Positions 1 to 13,005 are shown, counted from the stretch's first letter. The stretch: 64,000 bases of DNA from Medicago truncatula (GCF_003473485.1 NC_053046.1:6892001-6956000), one strand, 5' to 3'. Made by a program: numbers and translations. Notes: generated from the sequence alone by a model not told the origin.

Positions 1-1460
1 TTGTGATGCATTGTTACCATATGCTTGATTTACGTTGCCATGCGCTGTGTGTTCTAAACCGTCAGATCTGAATCTGGATCAATCCAACGCCTCTGAAGCC
101 TCCGGATGATCCAGGCCCAGTCTGTATTGGATTTTGGTTTGGGCTGGAAGTTTTTTACGTTTTTTGCTCTTTCTCTTTGCTACTTGCACCATAATTGCCT
201 GCTGTTTGCACCCTTTGTTCATGCTAATTTTCACCAATAAATTCCAAGAAAATTACCATGTCATTTTACTATTTTTTCTTGATAAGTTTCAGTGGTATTT
301 TACTTGGAAAAGTTGGTAAAATTTTGGTGTTGATTTGTCAAGGGTTTTTACTATTTTAAGTCACTTTTCTCGCATTTTTACCCGTTACCTCGTGTGCATA
401 ATGTTCGTATTCGTCATGTTTGATTTGCATACTATTTCATATGAATTTTGCTACTGTTTGCTATGCATATGTCACTGTTTTGACGTATTGAGTTTTATTC
501 TTGCATCATACGCATTATTCATCACACGTTTCCGGCTTATTTTCATCGTCACTCTACCGTCTTATGCCATACTTTCTTCTATCACTTTATGCCATATTCT
601 TCTTTTACCATCTTCTACTAACATTTCCTTTCATGTTGATCACTTCATAGCACTTCATTATCTTCACTATTGTCTTCTTTAGTTTAGTTTTCTCTTTTAC
701 AAATTGTAATTCATTCGGTGATGTAATATTTTATCCTTGGTTTGTAGCTTGGCAAAGGGGCCATAGAATGTATTTAGGCAATTTTTGTAATATGGACTAT
801 GGACACTATGACGCACCGACACGCACACACTCACCTTAGATGTATGCATAGGATTGTATGGTTAGATAAGCGCTTAGGTTTTAAACACTTAGAGAAAATC
901 CATCTTTTTTTCAAAAAAAAACAATTGAACTTCACTTCAAAAATTTTCATAATAAATATGAAGTCAACACTTCATTTTTTTTTCCTTTCTTTTTTCTTAA
1001 GAAAAATTCAATTCATCTTAATCATTTAGACTTTCTTTTCAATCACTAATCAAACCTCACTTTTTTGCTAAATCTCATGCTCATGAAGCCTCCCAATCTC
1101 CTTCTTCAAAACCATTTTCAAAACTAAAAATCAAACAATTAAAACGAAAAAGCAAGTCTTTTTAGCAAGAACTACGCCGGTTTTGATCCCGTAAAACGGT
1201 ACGTAGGCAATGAGTCAAAACTCATCCAAGCCGAAATAAAATCAAATTCTACTTCTTCTCACCCCCATTCTTAACTAATCACGCCTTCCTTTTTTACAAA
1301 TAAGCAATAAAACTAAAGCGTAGAAATAAACTTAGGAAAGCGGTTCTTATGGAATACCATAATCGCTCCGGGTGCCTAACACCTTCCCGTAGTGAAAACG
1401 ACCCCCGAATCTAGAACTTTTTAAGGGTTTTTCTCCTTTTACCCTTCCCAAGAAAAAAGA
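1..1460. mobile_element. Probable Ogre/Tat-type Ty3-gypsy LTR-retrotransposon fossil (fragment)
   Basis: No gene is visible in the first 1.4 kb. From about 1150 to 1440 the sequence has wording that I associate with the LTR/leader region of large legume Ogre/Tat elements: 'aacggtacgtaggcaatga' near 1195 and 'gggtgcctaacaccttcccg' near 1370. No gag or pol domain is in the window, so this is an old fragment whose left limit is not visible. The family call comes from memory of these motifs and is tentative. The short open frames at 134-682 look like chance. Confidence 0.45.
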
Positions 1461-1847
1461 GAGATATCAACGGTCGAAAGGTTCAAGTCCAATTAATGGT
1501 TTGGCACCCAAAAACCATGATAACACATCCCAAAAAATATTATTCAATAAAGATGCATAGAAGAGATTATACCTGATGGAGCTTTGAAGAAGGAAAGAGC
1601 ATAGTTTTTTTCTCCAAATAAATTTATTTAGAGTAGTAAAATAATTATTATCGCTAGACCAATTTTTTTTTTTTATCGGGGTTGCAAAATACAAAACATA
1701 CTTACATATAAAAAAAAAAATTGGGGTCCTCTTTCTCTCTTGTAATCAATTTCTTTTATTATATTTTGGGGCTGCAGTACCTTTAGCCTCACCCTTTTTT
1801 TGGTAAAAAGAAATTATTTTCTACTATAACTTTTTTTATCATATCAC

Positions 1848-2112
1848 TTTAGAACAGGCAGAGAAGTCGGAACTGATTTGAGAAGAATCAAGCGGCCACC
1901 GAAAGAGATAAATCTACTATTCTAACCCGAAAGTCTAGATTTAATGCGACTCAGGATTGGTTCCCAAAACTTAAGTCTCCGTGGATTACCACCGATAGGC
2001 AGGCCTATGTATATAAAAGGAATTTTTCCCACTTTACAACTCAACACCTTTGCTGCCTCATTCAACAAAGAATCAGAAATATTTATTCCCACCATCGCTG
2101 ATGACAAAAAGT
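1848..2112 (-). mobile_element. L1-type LINE reverse-transcriptase fragment
   Basis: Read on the minus strand, this stretch gives NEAAKVLSCKVGKIPFIYIG, then LPIGGNPRRLKFWEPI, IKSRLSG, a stop, and then NSRFISFGGRLILLKSVPTS in the same frame. The GLPIGG...FW.P...RIKSRLSGW...GGRL.LLKSVL block is the well-known C-terminal part of plant L1-like LINE reverse transcriptases. The stop stands where the family has Trp. Only about 90 codons remain, so it is a dead 5'- and 3'-truncated copy. From 1460 to 1848 I see nothing I can name. Confidence 0.8.
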
Positions 2113-3375
2113 TGAAAAGGAAAAGAGAGAGATTAAAAAGAATAAAATAAATAAATAAATAAATTATCATAATATTGGTATGATGTTTTCATTGTCGTTT
2201 AACATCGACTACTCTCCCCTCTCAACTAGGGGTGTTTAAATCCAACCCGTTCCAAATTAAAACCGAAAACTGCACAAAATCGAATATTATTGGATGAACT
2301 TAGATATCATTTTGTGAAAACCACTCGGATTGGATCGGATTTTATATTTATTATTTAAAACCAAAAACCGAACCAAATCGCGTACTTAAATTTTAATACT
2401 TAATTTTCATTTTTTTTTATAAACATGACATATTATATTAGGCTATATTTTTTCTTTTTAATTATTTTAATACTACATAATAGTTTAATTTAATCTATTT
2501 TGTTATATTTCATATGTTTGAAAGTAATCAATCATTATTATTCGATACTATTAATTTTTAATAAATCATATGATATATCTTATATCAAACATTTTACCAT
2601 ATTTTAAAATATTTATTAATAAAAATAGGTTTGATGATTTTTTTAGTTTTTTTTTTTTTATTAAGCCGAAACATTTTTTTTTTTTTGACAAAATAAAAGA
2701 TATTCATTCATTTAAATTGATAGAGTACATCGATATAATGCAAATTCGCTAAAAACAAAAATGATGAATATGTGAACAGGCTCACATCATCCATGTTAAT
2801 AGCATAAAACGGCAAAGTACAATTGCCTACACATATGACTATATTTAAATCTCCGGAATTACCATGTATCCGGATCTGCAACGTGGATGACGCCAAAGTC
2901 ATTGATTGGATCTGCACTGGATCGAAGCTAATCTAACAATCTGAACTGATCAAATACCTGAGAGAAGCAAGAAAAACAAACAACGTCGCACAAAGACGAC
3001 GAACAAACCAACGTCGCACGAAGACGACGAAATCACAAAAGAAAAAACAAAATAGATGTGAAAATCACTTATTTCAATAAAAGGGAAAAGGAAAAACAAG
3101 TTAGAGGGGTGATTTTGGGTTAAAAATTGACCCTAAATCACCCCTCTTTGATGGATGAAGGAGAAGAAACTAGAGTTTTGGTGACGGCTCACTAGAGACA
3201 AGAGAGAAGGGGAAGAGAGAGATTTTAACTTTAAAATCTATTAAGCCGAAACCATTAATTTTGGACATCTCTCTTCCCTCCTTGTCTCCTCCACTTTCAA
3301 ATCAAAACACAACTCGACCGTTGCAGTCTCACTCTCCACTTCTAAGTCAAAGCTACCACTCTCTTATTCTTATCA

Positions 3376-6300
3376 ATGCCTCCTCTACAGAAACGAAATC
3401 GATCTGAAATCGACAATCTTCAATCTGCAATCACAATCAATGGTCATCAAAACAAAATGATGTCTGAATACGAACTCTCAAGAGAAGAACGAATCCGTGA
3501 AAATCGTGAAAGAATGGGAAAATTGGGTATTCTCGACATTTCACTTTCCCTCAAGCTCAAACCTAACCCCCCACCTTCACGCAGAACCCCTTCTAACAAC
3601 CCTAAATCCCCAATTTCTCTTAACCCTTCTGGCCCATCTCGCCGATCTTCCAGGTTCTTACATTTTTGACCTAAAAATTTAATCTTTCATATGTTTAGCT
3701 AAAAAGGTTTTAAATAACTGTCGCGGTTTAGGTTGCGTTCGCGTTAAGGTTGTCGCGATTTCGGCTGTTACGGATGTTGCTTTACTGATTGCGATCTTCG
3801 CGGTGTGAATTGATCACAACAATGCACAAATATTCTTAAATCATTTATTCTATCATAGTGTATAATAACTTAAATTACAACATTACAACACTATACAATA
3901 CGAAAATAGGCGATGAGAGCAATATGAGATATTATTGGCTCATCACAGTCTCTCATTATCCATTTTTCCTTATGAACGGTGTTGTGTTTTTCACTTCCGC
4001 AATGGTGTGTCGCATTCGTAACAGAGTTTTATGGCTGTATTGGCTTTTTGCCACCGTCGTAACGGGCGGTTCGGTGTGATTTTTCATCTCACCATGAAAA
4101 CAGGTAAAAACGGTATCGGTGGCCACCTATACCTTTTTGTCGCGTCCGTTTTCGCGGTAACGGACCCATATTTACATCATTTTTTTGTTTGATATTAGTG
4201 TCATGCAAAAAACCCATTATTTTAGGTTGATTTTGTTTTTAGGTTACAGAATGTTGCTCCGATTAGTTACTCTGAAGTGCCAGTGAAGGGAGAAAAGCTT
4301 GAGAAAAGTAATAGGATTGTGTTAAGAGAAGGTTCTCAACCTGAGATTTACACTGAAGAACATGAGAAGCTTTTGGGAAACACTGAGAAAACTTGGGAGC
4401 TTTTTGTGGATGGTGTTGGGAAAGATGGGAAACGGATTTATGATTCTGTTCAAGGAAAAACTTGCCATCAGTGCAGGTAAAAGTTACTACTTAATCTATG
4501 ACTGTATATGAAATTGATCATGAATGGTTACCATTTATTTAATTTAATGTTTGAGTAGCACTTTCTAGATATGATTTACTGGTATTTTTTTTTGCTATAA
4601 ATAATACAATGTTACTACTATTTTTTTGTGCTTGTATTTAATGTACTATATGATATAGTGTATGATAGAAGTGCATTAATTTAATTTCTGTTGGAAAATA
4701 AAATGACACTATCTATTTTTATTGCGTGTTAGTCATTTGTATTATATTCATTTATTTTATGGGTTTTTATTGGGTTGGATGTGTGGTAAGACTAGATGAG
4801 ATATGATTAGAAATGACAATATTACAGAAAGAGTTGGGGTAGCACGTATAGAGGAAAAGATGGTGGAAAATAGGCTTAAGTGGTTTGGACATGTAGAGAG
4901 AAGACTTGTGGATTATGTGGTAAGGACAATAAATTAGATGGAGGATAGTCAAACCACTTGAGGAAGAGGAAGGCCTAGAAAAACTATAAGAGAAACTATT
5001 AGGAAAGATTTAGAGATTAATTAGTTGGGCCAAAATATGGTTTATGATAGAACATTATGGCGTAATTTAATCCATGTAGCTGAACTCATTTAAGTGGGAT
5101 AAAGCTTGGTAGCTGCAGTTGTTGCTGATGGGTTTTAGTTGGAGTTTTTAATAAGTGCATTTCAACAGCTTGTAGCAGAGTTTTGCTGGTTCTTGACTCT
5201 TCAACCTTGGAATGATGTTCATTGTTTTATGGAGTGTACCGGCACCGTAGAACATTAGAGTGATAAGTGATAACTGTTATTTGGTTTTCTAAGGATTCTT
5301 GTGCAGTACATCTGTTTCTAGTGATTCCCAAAAGAGAAAGGATAGTGTACCAGAATTTGTACAACCCAGTATTGTTTCGTGATTTAGCATGAAGTTTTGT
5401 CAAATAACAGCGATAGTGTTGCAGCATAGCTAAATATGAACAAACCACTATTTTTTGTGATCCACAATTGACAACACTGGTGGTTGACCATTTTATTGTC
5501 AAGAATTTGTTGAAAGTTTAATCTAGTTCGAGTTTAATTTAGCTAAATAACTGTTAAATGTGACCTGAATAAACTTGATTAAGGTATGCCTGTTTCAAGA
5601 TATGCAACAACAATTCTGCTAAAGTGACTTTGGGGATATTACATTTTCTAGTTTGGAACAAGTATTCTTTTAAACAATCTGAGTATTATTGCCTACTTTT
5701 CACTCCTATGTACAGGGTGGTCATCAGATATTTTTGTTGGAATAGAAGATAATTTAAAATTCAGGCTACTATAACTTTCTATTACCACCTCATTCAAGCA
5801 CATTTTTTTCCTTCTATTTTTGGACTAAATAAATTTTAGAAACATTCTTTGAAATATTATGTACCAAACATATTTGTGTATTGTACTTGGAAATAATATT
5901 TCTGGTAGTGGTATTATGATCAATATCATTCCTGAGAATATGAATATGATCCTATAACTTGAAGCAAATTTCTCTATAGGGAAGACATATTTCTGGTTTT
6001 CACTTTTAAGCCGCTAATATTACATACAAAAAGAATTCGATATGCTTTTTACCAACTGATAACAATTTGGGTGGTCAAGTAGAAAAAAAAGTGCCAAACA
6101 CTTGATCATTGAGTCATGGGAACATATGTGAATGTTTATTCTAGCAAGAGAAGTGACATTGACACATATTGAGGTGTGGGGGACGTGGTAGTTATGCTAG
6201 GGGGGAGGGGATTTTATACAAGGTGTCACTCAGAAATCAGAAGGGGTCGCTGGAGAGTTAAAAGTAGAGTTCTTTTTTGCCAGTGTTTGGCTTTTTAACC

Positions 6301-7847
6301 TGAGTTCTGAACTCTTAGAGCTGTGGAGTATTTTGTTATTATGTTCAGAATGTTTTATTTTAATAACTTGTGGACTTGGATTGAGGCACTCTTGTGAAGT
6401 TACATTCATTGGTAGTGAGTTTCCTTTCTTTTTATTCTCAAATCATAAGCTTTGTCCATAACCTTGCCTCATTTATGTGGCCAAGTCGACATAGTCCATT
6501 TTTACCATGCCTCGTTTATGTGATGAATTAATTATGTGATCTATCCATCTAATTTCTTGATGAACTTGCTCACTAATTGAAAACAAATATTGTAGGCAAA
6601 AAACGCTTGGTTATCGGACACGCTGTTGCGAATGCAACATTGTCCAGGGGCAGTTTTGTGGAGATTGCTTGTACATGAGGTATGCTTTCCACATATTTCC
6701 CCCCTAACATATGTATGGTGGTAAGCGATATTTGAGTCTCCTTGTGCTTGATTTGGTTGGATATTTTTATGGACAAATCAGGATAATGTTGATGCTCTAG
6801 TTTCTAGGTTGATATTTTTCCTATCTTTCTTGATTTCTTGAACAGTAAAACAAGTTGTAGACCACTTTGGTTGGATATGTCTCATTCCAGCGGCACTTGT
6901 ACACGGGGATGTCTTTGCAATATGCCATTCGATTCGAACCATATAATGCTCTCTTTGGGTTTTTCCTTGGATATGTTTGAACTTTGGCATAATTATGAAT
7001 CACAAATACTGAAAATGGTTTTAGACATGTTTCCATATATGTAGATTAGAATTTAATAATACCTTGGACCTGATACGGCGCATTGTTGTCTTATCATGCT
7101 CTTGTAGATACGGGGAGCATGTACTAGAAGCCTTGGCGGATCCAACTTGGAAATGCCCACCTTGTCGTGGAATTTGCAACTGTAGCATATGCCGTAATGC
7201 TAAAGGATGGGAACCTACTGGGAATCTGTATAGAAAGGTTGCTCATAATTCTTAGCTAAAATTGTGTTACTTTTTTTTCTTTCAAAAGATCGAGTTGTAG
7301 CTCAAATATCTCTTTATTTTAGGTATTGCAGTTGGGATACAAATCAGTTGCACACTACCTCATCCAAACTCGGTGCTCAGATACAGTTGAGAAAACTGAT
7401 GATACTTGCAACCTAGTTTCAGACACAGATGTTGAGAAAATTGATGATGCTTCCAACCTAGTTTCAGATACAGATGTTGAGAAAATTGATGATGCTTCCA
7501 ACCTAGTTTCAGATACGGATGTTGAGAAAATTGACGATGCTTCCAACCCAGTTTTAGATACAGATGTTGAGAAAAATGGTGATGCTTCCAACCCAGTTTC
7601 TGTTAAAAGGTCGTTACCTTTCTCTGATGAGGTCAATGAGAATAAGCTTGGACCAATGCAGTCTCTAGCTGAAGCTGAAGCTGACGGGGACAAGGTTCTC
7701 GCAAAGAGATCGTTGATTTTCCCTGATGAGCAAGATAAGGTTGAAAAAAGTGAAGGTTCGAATACTGTGAAGCTACTTGCTTCTTCTACCAAACCAACAC
7801 CAGACAGTATAGCTGGAAGACTTAGGTCTAGGGTCAAAAAACCATGA
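3376..7847 (+). CDS. CDCA7: CDCA7-type zinc-finger protein (zf-4CXXC_R1 domain), five exons
   Basis: Exons 3376-3653, 4243-4476, 6596-6679, 7108-7237 and 7323-7847 join in phase at GT-AG sites to give 416 residues. The N-terminal part is polar and basic. The middle (about residues 165-245) holds the cysteine pairs CHQC, CCEC, CGDC, CPPC and CNCSIC, followed by [10 protein letters not shown]. This is the 4CXXC_R1 domain of vertebrate CDCA7/MAOA-repressor R1. In animals and plants these nuclear proteins bind DNA and recruit the SNF2 remodeller HELLS/DDM1 to maintain DNA methylation; the same role here is inferred. The C-terminal exon carries five copies of a 15-residue acidic unit ([15 protein letters not shown]) and ends in a basic tail, [10 protein letters not shown]. 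Intron 2 is about 2.1 kb and contains a LINE tail and other repeats. The 3376 ATG is the first in an open frame that splices well. Confidence 0.9.
4740..5125 (+). mobile_element. RTE-type LINE 3' end in intron 2 of the CDCA7 gene
   Basis: A frame starting near 4795 reads [60 protein letters not shown] and [20 protein letters not shown], with several in-frame stops. The block [16 protein letters not shown] and VYDRT-WR-LIHVADP is the hallmark C-terminal tail of plant RTE LINEs. Just after the frame comes ggtagctgcagttgttgctg, resembling the short (TTG) tail of these elements. The copy is strongly 5'-truncated and decayed. Confidence 0.8.
7395..7610 (+). repeat. 45 bp coding minisatellite in the last CDCA7 exon
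   Basis: Five consecutive copies of a 45 bp unit encode 15-residue repeats of the form VEK-DDASN-VSDTD. The inner copies are nearly identical (gatgttgagaaaattgatga recurs), while the first and last are more diverged. The unit length keeps the reading frame, so copy number can change without breaking the protein. Confidence 0.85.
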
Positions 7848-8594
7848 AGATGATAGTTTCTTTAATTTAACCCTGGGTATGTTTAGAGAACATTGTGTTT
7901 TGAAATTATCAAACTTGATAATTTTTGGAAGAAAACCTCTTTTGCCATAGTAATAGTAGTATCAACATGTGAAACACTCAAGTACAACTGTTGATTTTAA
8001 TTAAAGAGTAGTATTATGTGCATTTCTCTTCAAAAATATTAGTACATCAAAGATCAGTTGGCATATTTTGAATGTCTGACCTTTTGCTTGAATCCTTTCA
8101 CTAACTACTGGAGTTATGTCAAGTGGGCAATTTTTATTTGACATCTTGGACATCTATCCGAGGTCAGACCTTCTCTGTCTGTAACATCTATCTGAACACT
8201 AAAAGAACCGTCCTTTAGCTATGGAGTCATGGAGATAGACATGAATGAAGCAACTTGAGTAATGCTAGTGATTATTTGAAATCCATTTCAATTAAAAATG
8301 GATTTGGTTCTGGTGTCAGCATTTAGTGTTCCACATTGCCTCACATAAGATTATTTTCAGTGGATGGAAATATGGAATTTAAAGGAAACTGAAAAAAGTC
8401 ATTTTGATTTTCGGCCAACACAAACATAACAAAATATTGATTATAAAACATAAAACAAAATAGTGTTACTTATTGTTAATATGCTTTTTATATTCTTATT
8501 GTTATGGGCCAAAGTACAATGGTAGGAATAGTCAGATTTAGAGAGAGAAATTTCACCACTCTAGATAACTATTCATACCGCTGTTGCACAATAA
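7848..8594. other. 3' flank of CDCA7 gene; no other gene seen
   Basis: The stretch begins with the likely 3' UTR of the CDCA7 gene. The rest is AT-rich single-copy-looking DNA with only short chance frames. I recognise no gene or bounded element in it. Confidence 0.5.
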
Positions 8595-8599
8595 AGCAG

Positions 8600-9385
8600 T
8601 TTTAGGAATTTCACTGATAAACTAGCTTTATAGTTTATAGCTGATAGATTATAGCCGATGGTTTATAGCTGATGACTAGTAGCTGATAAGCTACTTGAAG
8701 TGTTTAATAAAATTAACGGTTCAATTAGCTGATAGATGTAAAATTACATAAAAGGATATTTTTAATTCATAATAAAGTTTATATCAATTAATGTTTAAAG
8801 TATTTAAAAATTAAAATTGTTAATTTAATATTATTATTAAATTAATTTTTAATTTCTAAATGTTAACGTAACGTTCTTATTTTTTTTTGTTGGAGAAAAT
8901 TATTGTCCTTGTTCTCATTCTCTACAATTCTAATATATCACACAAAAATAACGTGTCATTTCGCAAAAAAAATGTGATATTAAATATTGAAATAGTCCCA
9001 AAAAAAAAACGTAACAATTGTAACGAAAAAAAACTTAAACGTAACGGAAAAAAAAAATATATTTTTCTATTGAGAAAAAAAAGGATCTTTCATTCATAAA
9101 AAAAATAGCATTCATATTTAAAACATATGTATTTTAATTTATAATATAATATGATTAAGGGTAAAAAATGAAATTTAGCTAGAATAATAAGGGTAAAACT
9201 AGAATTAAAAATGAGAAGCTATAAGCTCAAACGCTACTTGGAATAACTTCTGAAAACTAGTTTATAAGCTCGTGAAATAAGCTATAAGCTCATGGTAAAA
9301 AAGTGTTACCAAACAGAGCTTTTTTGTCAAACGAGCTTATAAACTATAAGCTAAGAGCTAACAGCTCTTTTTTGGGTGTTACCCA
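8600..9385. repeat. AT-rich repeat with many AGCT/TAAGCT palindromic words (probable MITE)
   Basis: Both ends carry clusters of short palindromic words (tatagctgatag, ataagctataagctc). The left cluster is at about 8615-8700 and the right one at about 9215-9365, each rich in AGCTTATAAGCT-like units. Such AGCT-rich ends are typical of a common class of plant MITEs. I could not place exact ends or a target-site duplication. Confidence 0.45.
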
Positions 9386-9699
9386 TCTCAAATTTTAAAA
9401 AAAAAATTATGAAATTTATCTTCATATTTTTCTCTCAAAATTAAAAAGAATTTATTTATTTTCAGAATTAAAAAATCGAATTTTTTTTTCTTCAGAAAAT
9501 TAGAAAGACAAAAAAGAATTTTTCAAAATATTTCTAAAAAAAAAGGGAAATTAATTTTCGAAAATTACAAAAATAAATTTAAAATTTTATTTTTGAAAAA
9601 TTTAAATTAGTTATTTTTAAAATTCTGGAAAAATTAATTTCCGTATTTTTTTGTATTTTTAAATGTTTTATTTTTAAAAAAAGTTTTTTAAATAATTAA

Positions 9700-9916
9700 A
9701 CTAAAATAATTACCACGTGGCTGCCAAATGTACAAACTTACACAGTCAGCGAATGCTACATAGGCATAAATGTGCCAAATCATCAATAAAGTGGGGTCAA
9801 TGACTATTTTAAAAAACAAAAAATTTTGCAGGGATGAATTTCAAATTTTTTTTTTACCAGGGACCAAAACCTAAACTCGTCATATTTGCAAGGACCAAAA
9901 ACATATTTTAGCCATG
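9700..9916. mobile_element. Single arm of a long-TIR Mutator-type element
   Basis: The sequence ending ggaccaaaaacatattttag resembles the right arm of the element at 28341-28701 (same 'accaaaaccatattttagtc' ending), and its interior resembles the 10194-11104 element (ccacgtggctgccaaat; cagggatgaatttcaaattt). A matching left arm was not found. It is probably a truncated relative, perhaps cut by the AGCT-rich repeat to its left. Confidence 0.5.
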
Positions 9917-9927
9917 ATAAAATCTTA

Positions 9928-10020
9928 GTTTATGTCATAGTGTGCATAACTCAGTTGGTATGAACAATGCAAAAAATATGCAAGGTTCGGGGTTCGAACC
10001 TCGGCCACCACAAAAAAAAA
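9928..10020 (+). mobile_element. Short tRNA-derived SINE with A and B boxes
   Basis: The 93 bp element contains an A-box-like stretch (gcataactcagttggta), the B box ggttcgaacctc, and an A-rich tail. It is flanked by 9 bp direct repeats AAAATCTTA at 9919-9927 and 10021-10029. The core 'acaatgcaaaaaatatgcaa' and the ccaccac before the tail match the other SINE copies in this window, so it is one of a dispersed family and not a tRNA gene. Confidence 0.85.
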
Positions 10021-10193
10021 AAAATCTTACTCTTTTGTATTTCCGACAAAATAAGATTATTTTATATCCACGTTTTTTATTTGATCTATGTAGTTGCGAA
10101 CATTGGTAGATAAAAATAAAATTGTAATGTTGGATGAAATTTAAAACATTGTTGAAAACGTGACTGAAAATATGTTGTGTTTTAACTTTTTAA

Positions 10194-11104
10194 TACTTAA
10201 ATATGATAATCATCCCTCTAATTTAGGCCAGTTTTGATTTTCGTCCCTGTTATAAAAAAACTTTGAAATACATCCCTGAAAAAAAAATTGTTTGAAAAAG
10301 GCTCCTGACCCCACTTCATGTCTGACTTGGCATGTTATTCGCCACATGGCAGTTGCTGACTGTGCAACATTTGCCACGTTGCGCTGACGTGGCAGTCCAA
10401 GTAATAAAAAATAAAAAATCTGAAAATTAATTTAAAAATCATAAAATATTTCGGAAAAAAAAATCTGAAAAAAACTAAAATTAAAATTTTCGAACACTTA
10501 ATTTTTTGACATAAAAACTATTAAAATTTAAAAATTTGAAAAAAAAAATGTGAAAATTAAATTTTGGAAAAATAGAATTTTTTAATTTGAAATTTTTTTT
10601 TTTTCGAAAATAATGACAATTATATTTTCAAAAGTTATAAATTTAAAATTTTTGAAGATAAATTTTAATTTTAATTTCTTGTTCTTTTACGAAAATTTTA
10701 ATTTAAAAAAAAAAATATTTTTTTTTCAGAAATTTGTGAATATATATTATTTTGCAAAAAAATTAATTTTATTGAAAATTATACAAAAAAATAAATCAGA
10801 AAATTATTTTAATATTTTAAAATTTATTTTCAGATTTTTTAAAATTTATTTTATCATTATTTAATTTTAAAAACAATTTTCAGAATTTTAATTTTTTAAT
10901 ATTATGTGGCACGCCACGTGGCAAAAGTTGCACAATCAGTAACTGCCACGTGGCCAAAACCATGCCAAATCGGCTGAATAGTGGGGCCAGGGACCTTTTT
11001 CAAACAATTTTTTTTTTTTATAGGGATGATTTTCAAAGTTTTTTTTTACTGGGACGAAAATCAAAACTGGACCAAATTACAAGGACGATTATCATATTTA
11101 AACC
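10194..11104. mobile_element. Non-autonomous Mutator-type element with long TIRs, 9 bp TSD
   Basis: The element is 911 bp. Its ends form long imperfect inverted repeats: left 'aaatatgataatcatccctc' pairs with right 'aaggacgattatcatattta', and pairing continues inward through ttttgattttcgtccctg, the ccacttcatg/ggggccaggg region and ccacgtggc words. It is flanked by the 9 bp direct repeat ACTTTTTAA at 10185-10193 and 11105-11113, the size made by Mutator transposases. The interior is AT-rich filler with no transposase. Confidence 0.85.
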
Positions 11105-11304
11105 ACTTTTTAACTTAATTTTAATGTGGGAAACAACAAATTGTATTGTCTCTACAAAACCGCATCAACTGATCTAACTCAAACCACATTGGTTTGGTTC
11201 AAATTATATTTTCAAAGTCTCGCATGTATTTTTATCTTGCGGTTCAGTTGACTTTTAACCTCAAAATCGAAATAAACCGCACCTCAAATACCCCTAGTCC
11301 ATTT

Positions 11305-12595
11305 TCTTTTTAGACATCTCTCATTTGTCATTGTTGATCTTCATTAATCTTTTGCAGATCCAGACATGTTATTCTTTGTTGTTGAAGGAGAATTTGAATA
11401 AGACATGGAATATTTTTAAACTATTCAGCTTCATTTTAGATCTCAAAACTTTTTTCTTCTTAAACCGGTCTAACCCATCATCCGAACCGAACGACCCGCT
11501 AAACCGCGATCTCCGATCAATCATATCTTAATTCTTAGACCCTTAAACGGTGGAGCTTGGGTTTTCAAAACTCCCCCGCGGATTGGGCCGGTTTGGGGCT
11601 TTGGGCCTGTAACTGTTTGCACCCACCCGATTGTCCAACCCTAATTCTTATGACGCACAAGTAAAATAATGTTGTGCAACACACCACTTTCCCCTACCAT
11701 TTGGGCAATAGGTCACACCATGTCTCACTTGATGCAATGGTGAGACTTATTAATGTAATAGGCCCCTCCCACATGCTAGTTGTGATCTTAACAAAGGAGT
11801 TTCACAAGTTGTTATGTTGATATTTTGTATCCTCAGTCCTCCATCAGAAACACTCTTCCAAGATACCTTTGTTATATTGGCCATATACACATGCACTCCT
11901 TATGTGCCCAGCAACTCAGATATATCTCTACATTAGTGACAAGTGTACATATGGACCACCTAGTTCTCCTTTGTTCAAACGTTGAAAAAAGTTATAGGCT
12001 AGGTTAGTCATACATATGCATAATAATACTCCAAGTTGGAGGGACCAGGATGTGTTTTGTGAATCCAGCTCTCGCCGACCGTACAAGACACTTCCTCTAT
12101 ATGTGTCCTAAAAGACCAAAATAAACATTTCAAATACCTTATGTACCCTTAAGAAATTAGGCACATGGCATGCAAAGATTATGGTTCCACATAAAGACTT
12201 TTTTTTTTTTGAAGGGCACATAAAGACTTGTCTATCTATATATAAATCAAAAGAGTATATTCCTCTCCTTTTTATTTTGACAATTTTCTCACGTTTTTCT
12301 TCACAGTCAAATATGAATAGTACAATCTTTATGTAAAGAACAACATATAATCCTCTCTTTTTTGTGTAAAAAAAAATCCTCTCTTTTTTTCTCTCCTCCT
12401 TTTCGTTTGTAATTTCCACTTTTTTGTTACATCAGATTCAGAGAAACGCTTGATTCATTCTAAAACAAATGTTAGAATCACAATCATGGCCCTTACAATA
12501 AATAGTAAAGGATAAGAATTTTGTGGCCGTACTTAAGTTGAGAGCGACTCTGGGGACTAAATCATTATCCAAGTATAGTTCATATATATTGCTTA
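11305..12595. other. Intergenic DNA, no gene seen
   Basis: Only short chance frames occur. Around 11280-11300 there is a ccgcacctcaaatacccctag stretch that resembles the end of a hAT-type MITE, but no partner end was found. From 11690 to 12070 the sequence is higher in GC and codes for nothing I recognise. Confidence 0.4.
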
Positions 12596-12604
12596 ATTAA
12601 TATA

Positions 12605-13005
12605 GGGTTAATAATGTTTTACTCTTGTAAAATATATGTCATTTTTGGTTTTTCCCTTGTAAAATATTTTGGTTTCCTCTCTGTAAATTTTTTTTTTTTA
12701 ATTTCATCCTTTAAATTTTAAGATTTTTTGATTTTGGACCTTCATGGAAAATTTCACCACCTGTAATTTGAGCAAATATAGGTTTATCCCCCTTGTAATT
12801 TGAGCAAATTTCGGTTTACCCCTCGGTTAATTTGAGCAAATTTCGGTTTACCCCCTGTCATATCTTCGATTTTGTACTATCAAAATTTATGAAGGTCCAA
12901 AACAAAAAATCTTCAAATTACAAGGACGAAATCCAAAAAAAATATTTTACAGGGGATAAAACTGGAAATGACCTATATTACAGGGAGGTAAAACACTACT
13001 AACCC
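12605..13005. mobile_element. Mutator-type MITE, 9 bp TSD
   Basis: The 401 bp element begins gggttaataatgttttac and ends gtaaaacactactaaccc; these ends are inverted repeats and pairing extends inward over about 150 bp. The exact 9 bp direct repeat ATTAATATA lies at 12596-12604 and 13006-13014. It has no coding capacity. The 9 bp duplication and long TIRs place it with Mutator-like elements. Confidence 0.88.

Noticed and set aside
134-682. Two hydrophobic plus-strand open frames
   Set aside because: Low-complexity Phe/Leu/Ser composition from T-rich DNA, no domains, no sensible gene structure; the region looks repeat-derived.
3700-4190. GC-richer block with cgcggt/gcgattt words in CDCA7 intron 1, possibly an inserted MITE
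   Set aside because: I could not find convincing inverted ends or a target-site duplication, so it is not listed as an element.
9940-10010. Possible tRNA gene (A and B boxes)
   Set aside because: No cloverleaf arms; an A-rich tail, direct flanking repeats and sister copies show it is a SINE.
11135-11304. Possible hAT MITE end (cacctcaaatacccctag), with a mirror-like ctaggggtgtttaaatcc at 2227
   Set aside because: Each is a single end; no partner or duplication was found near either.
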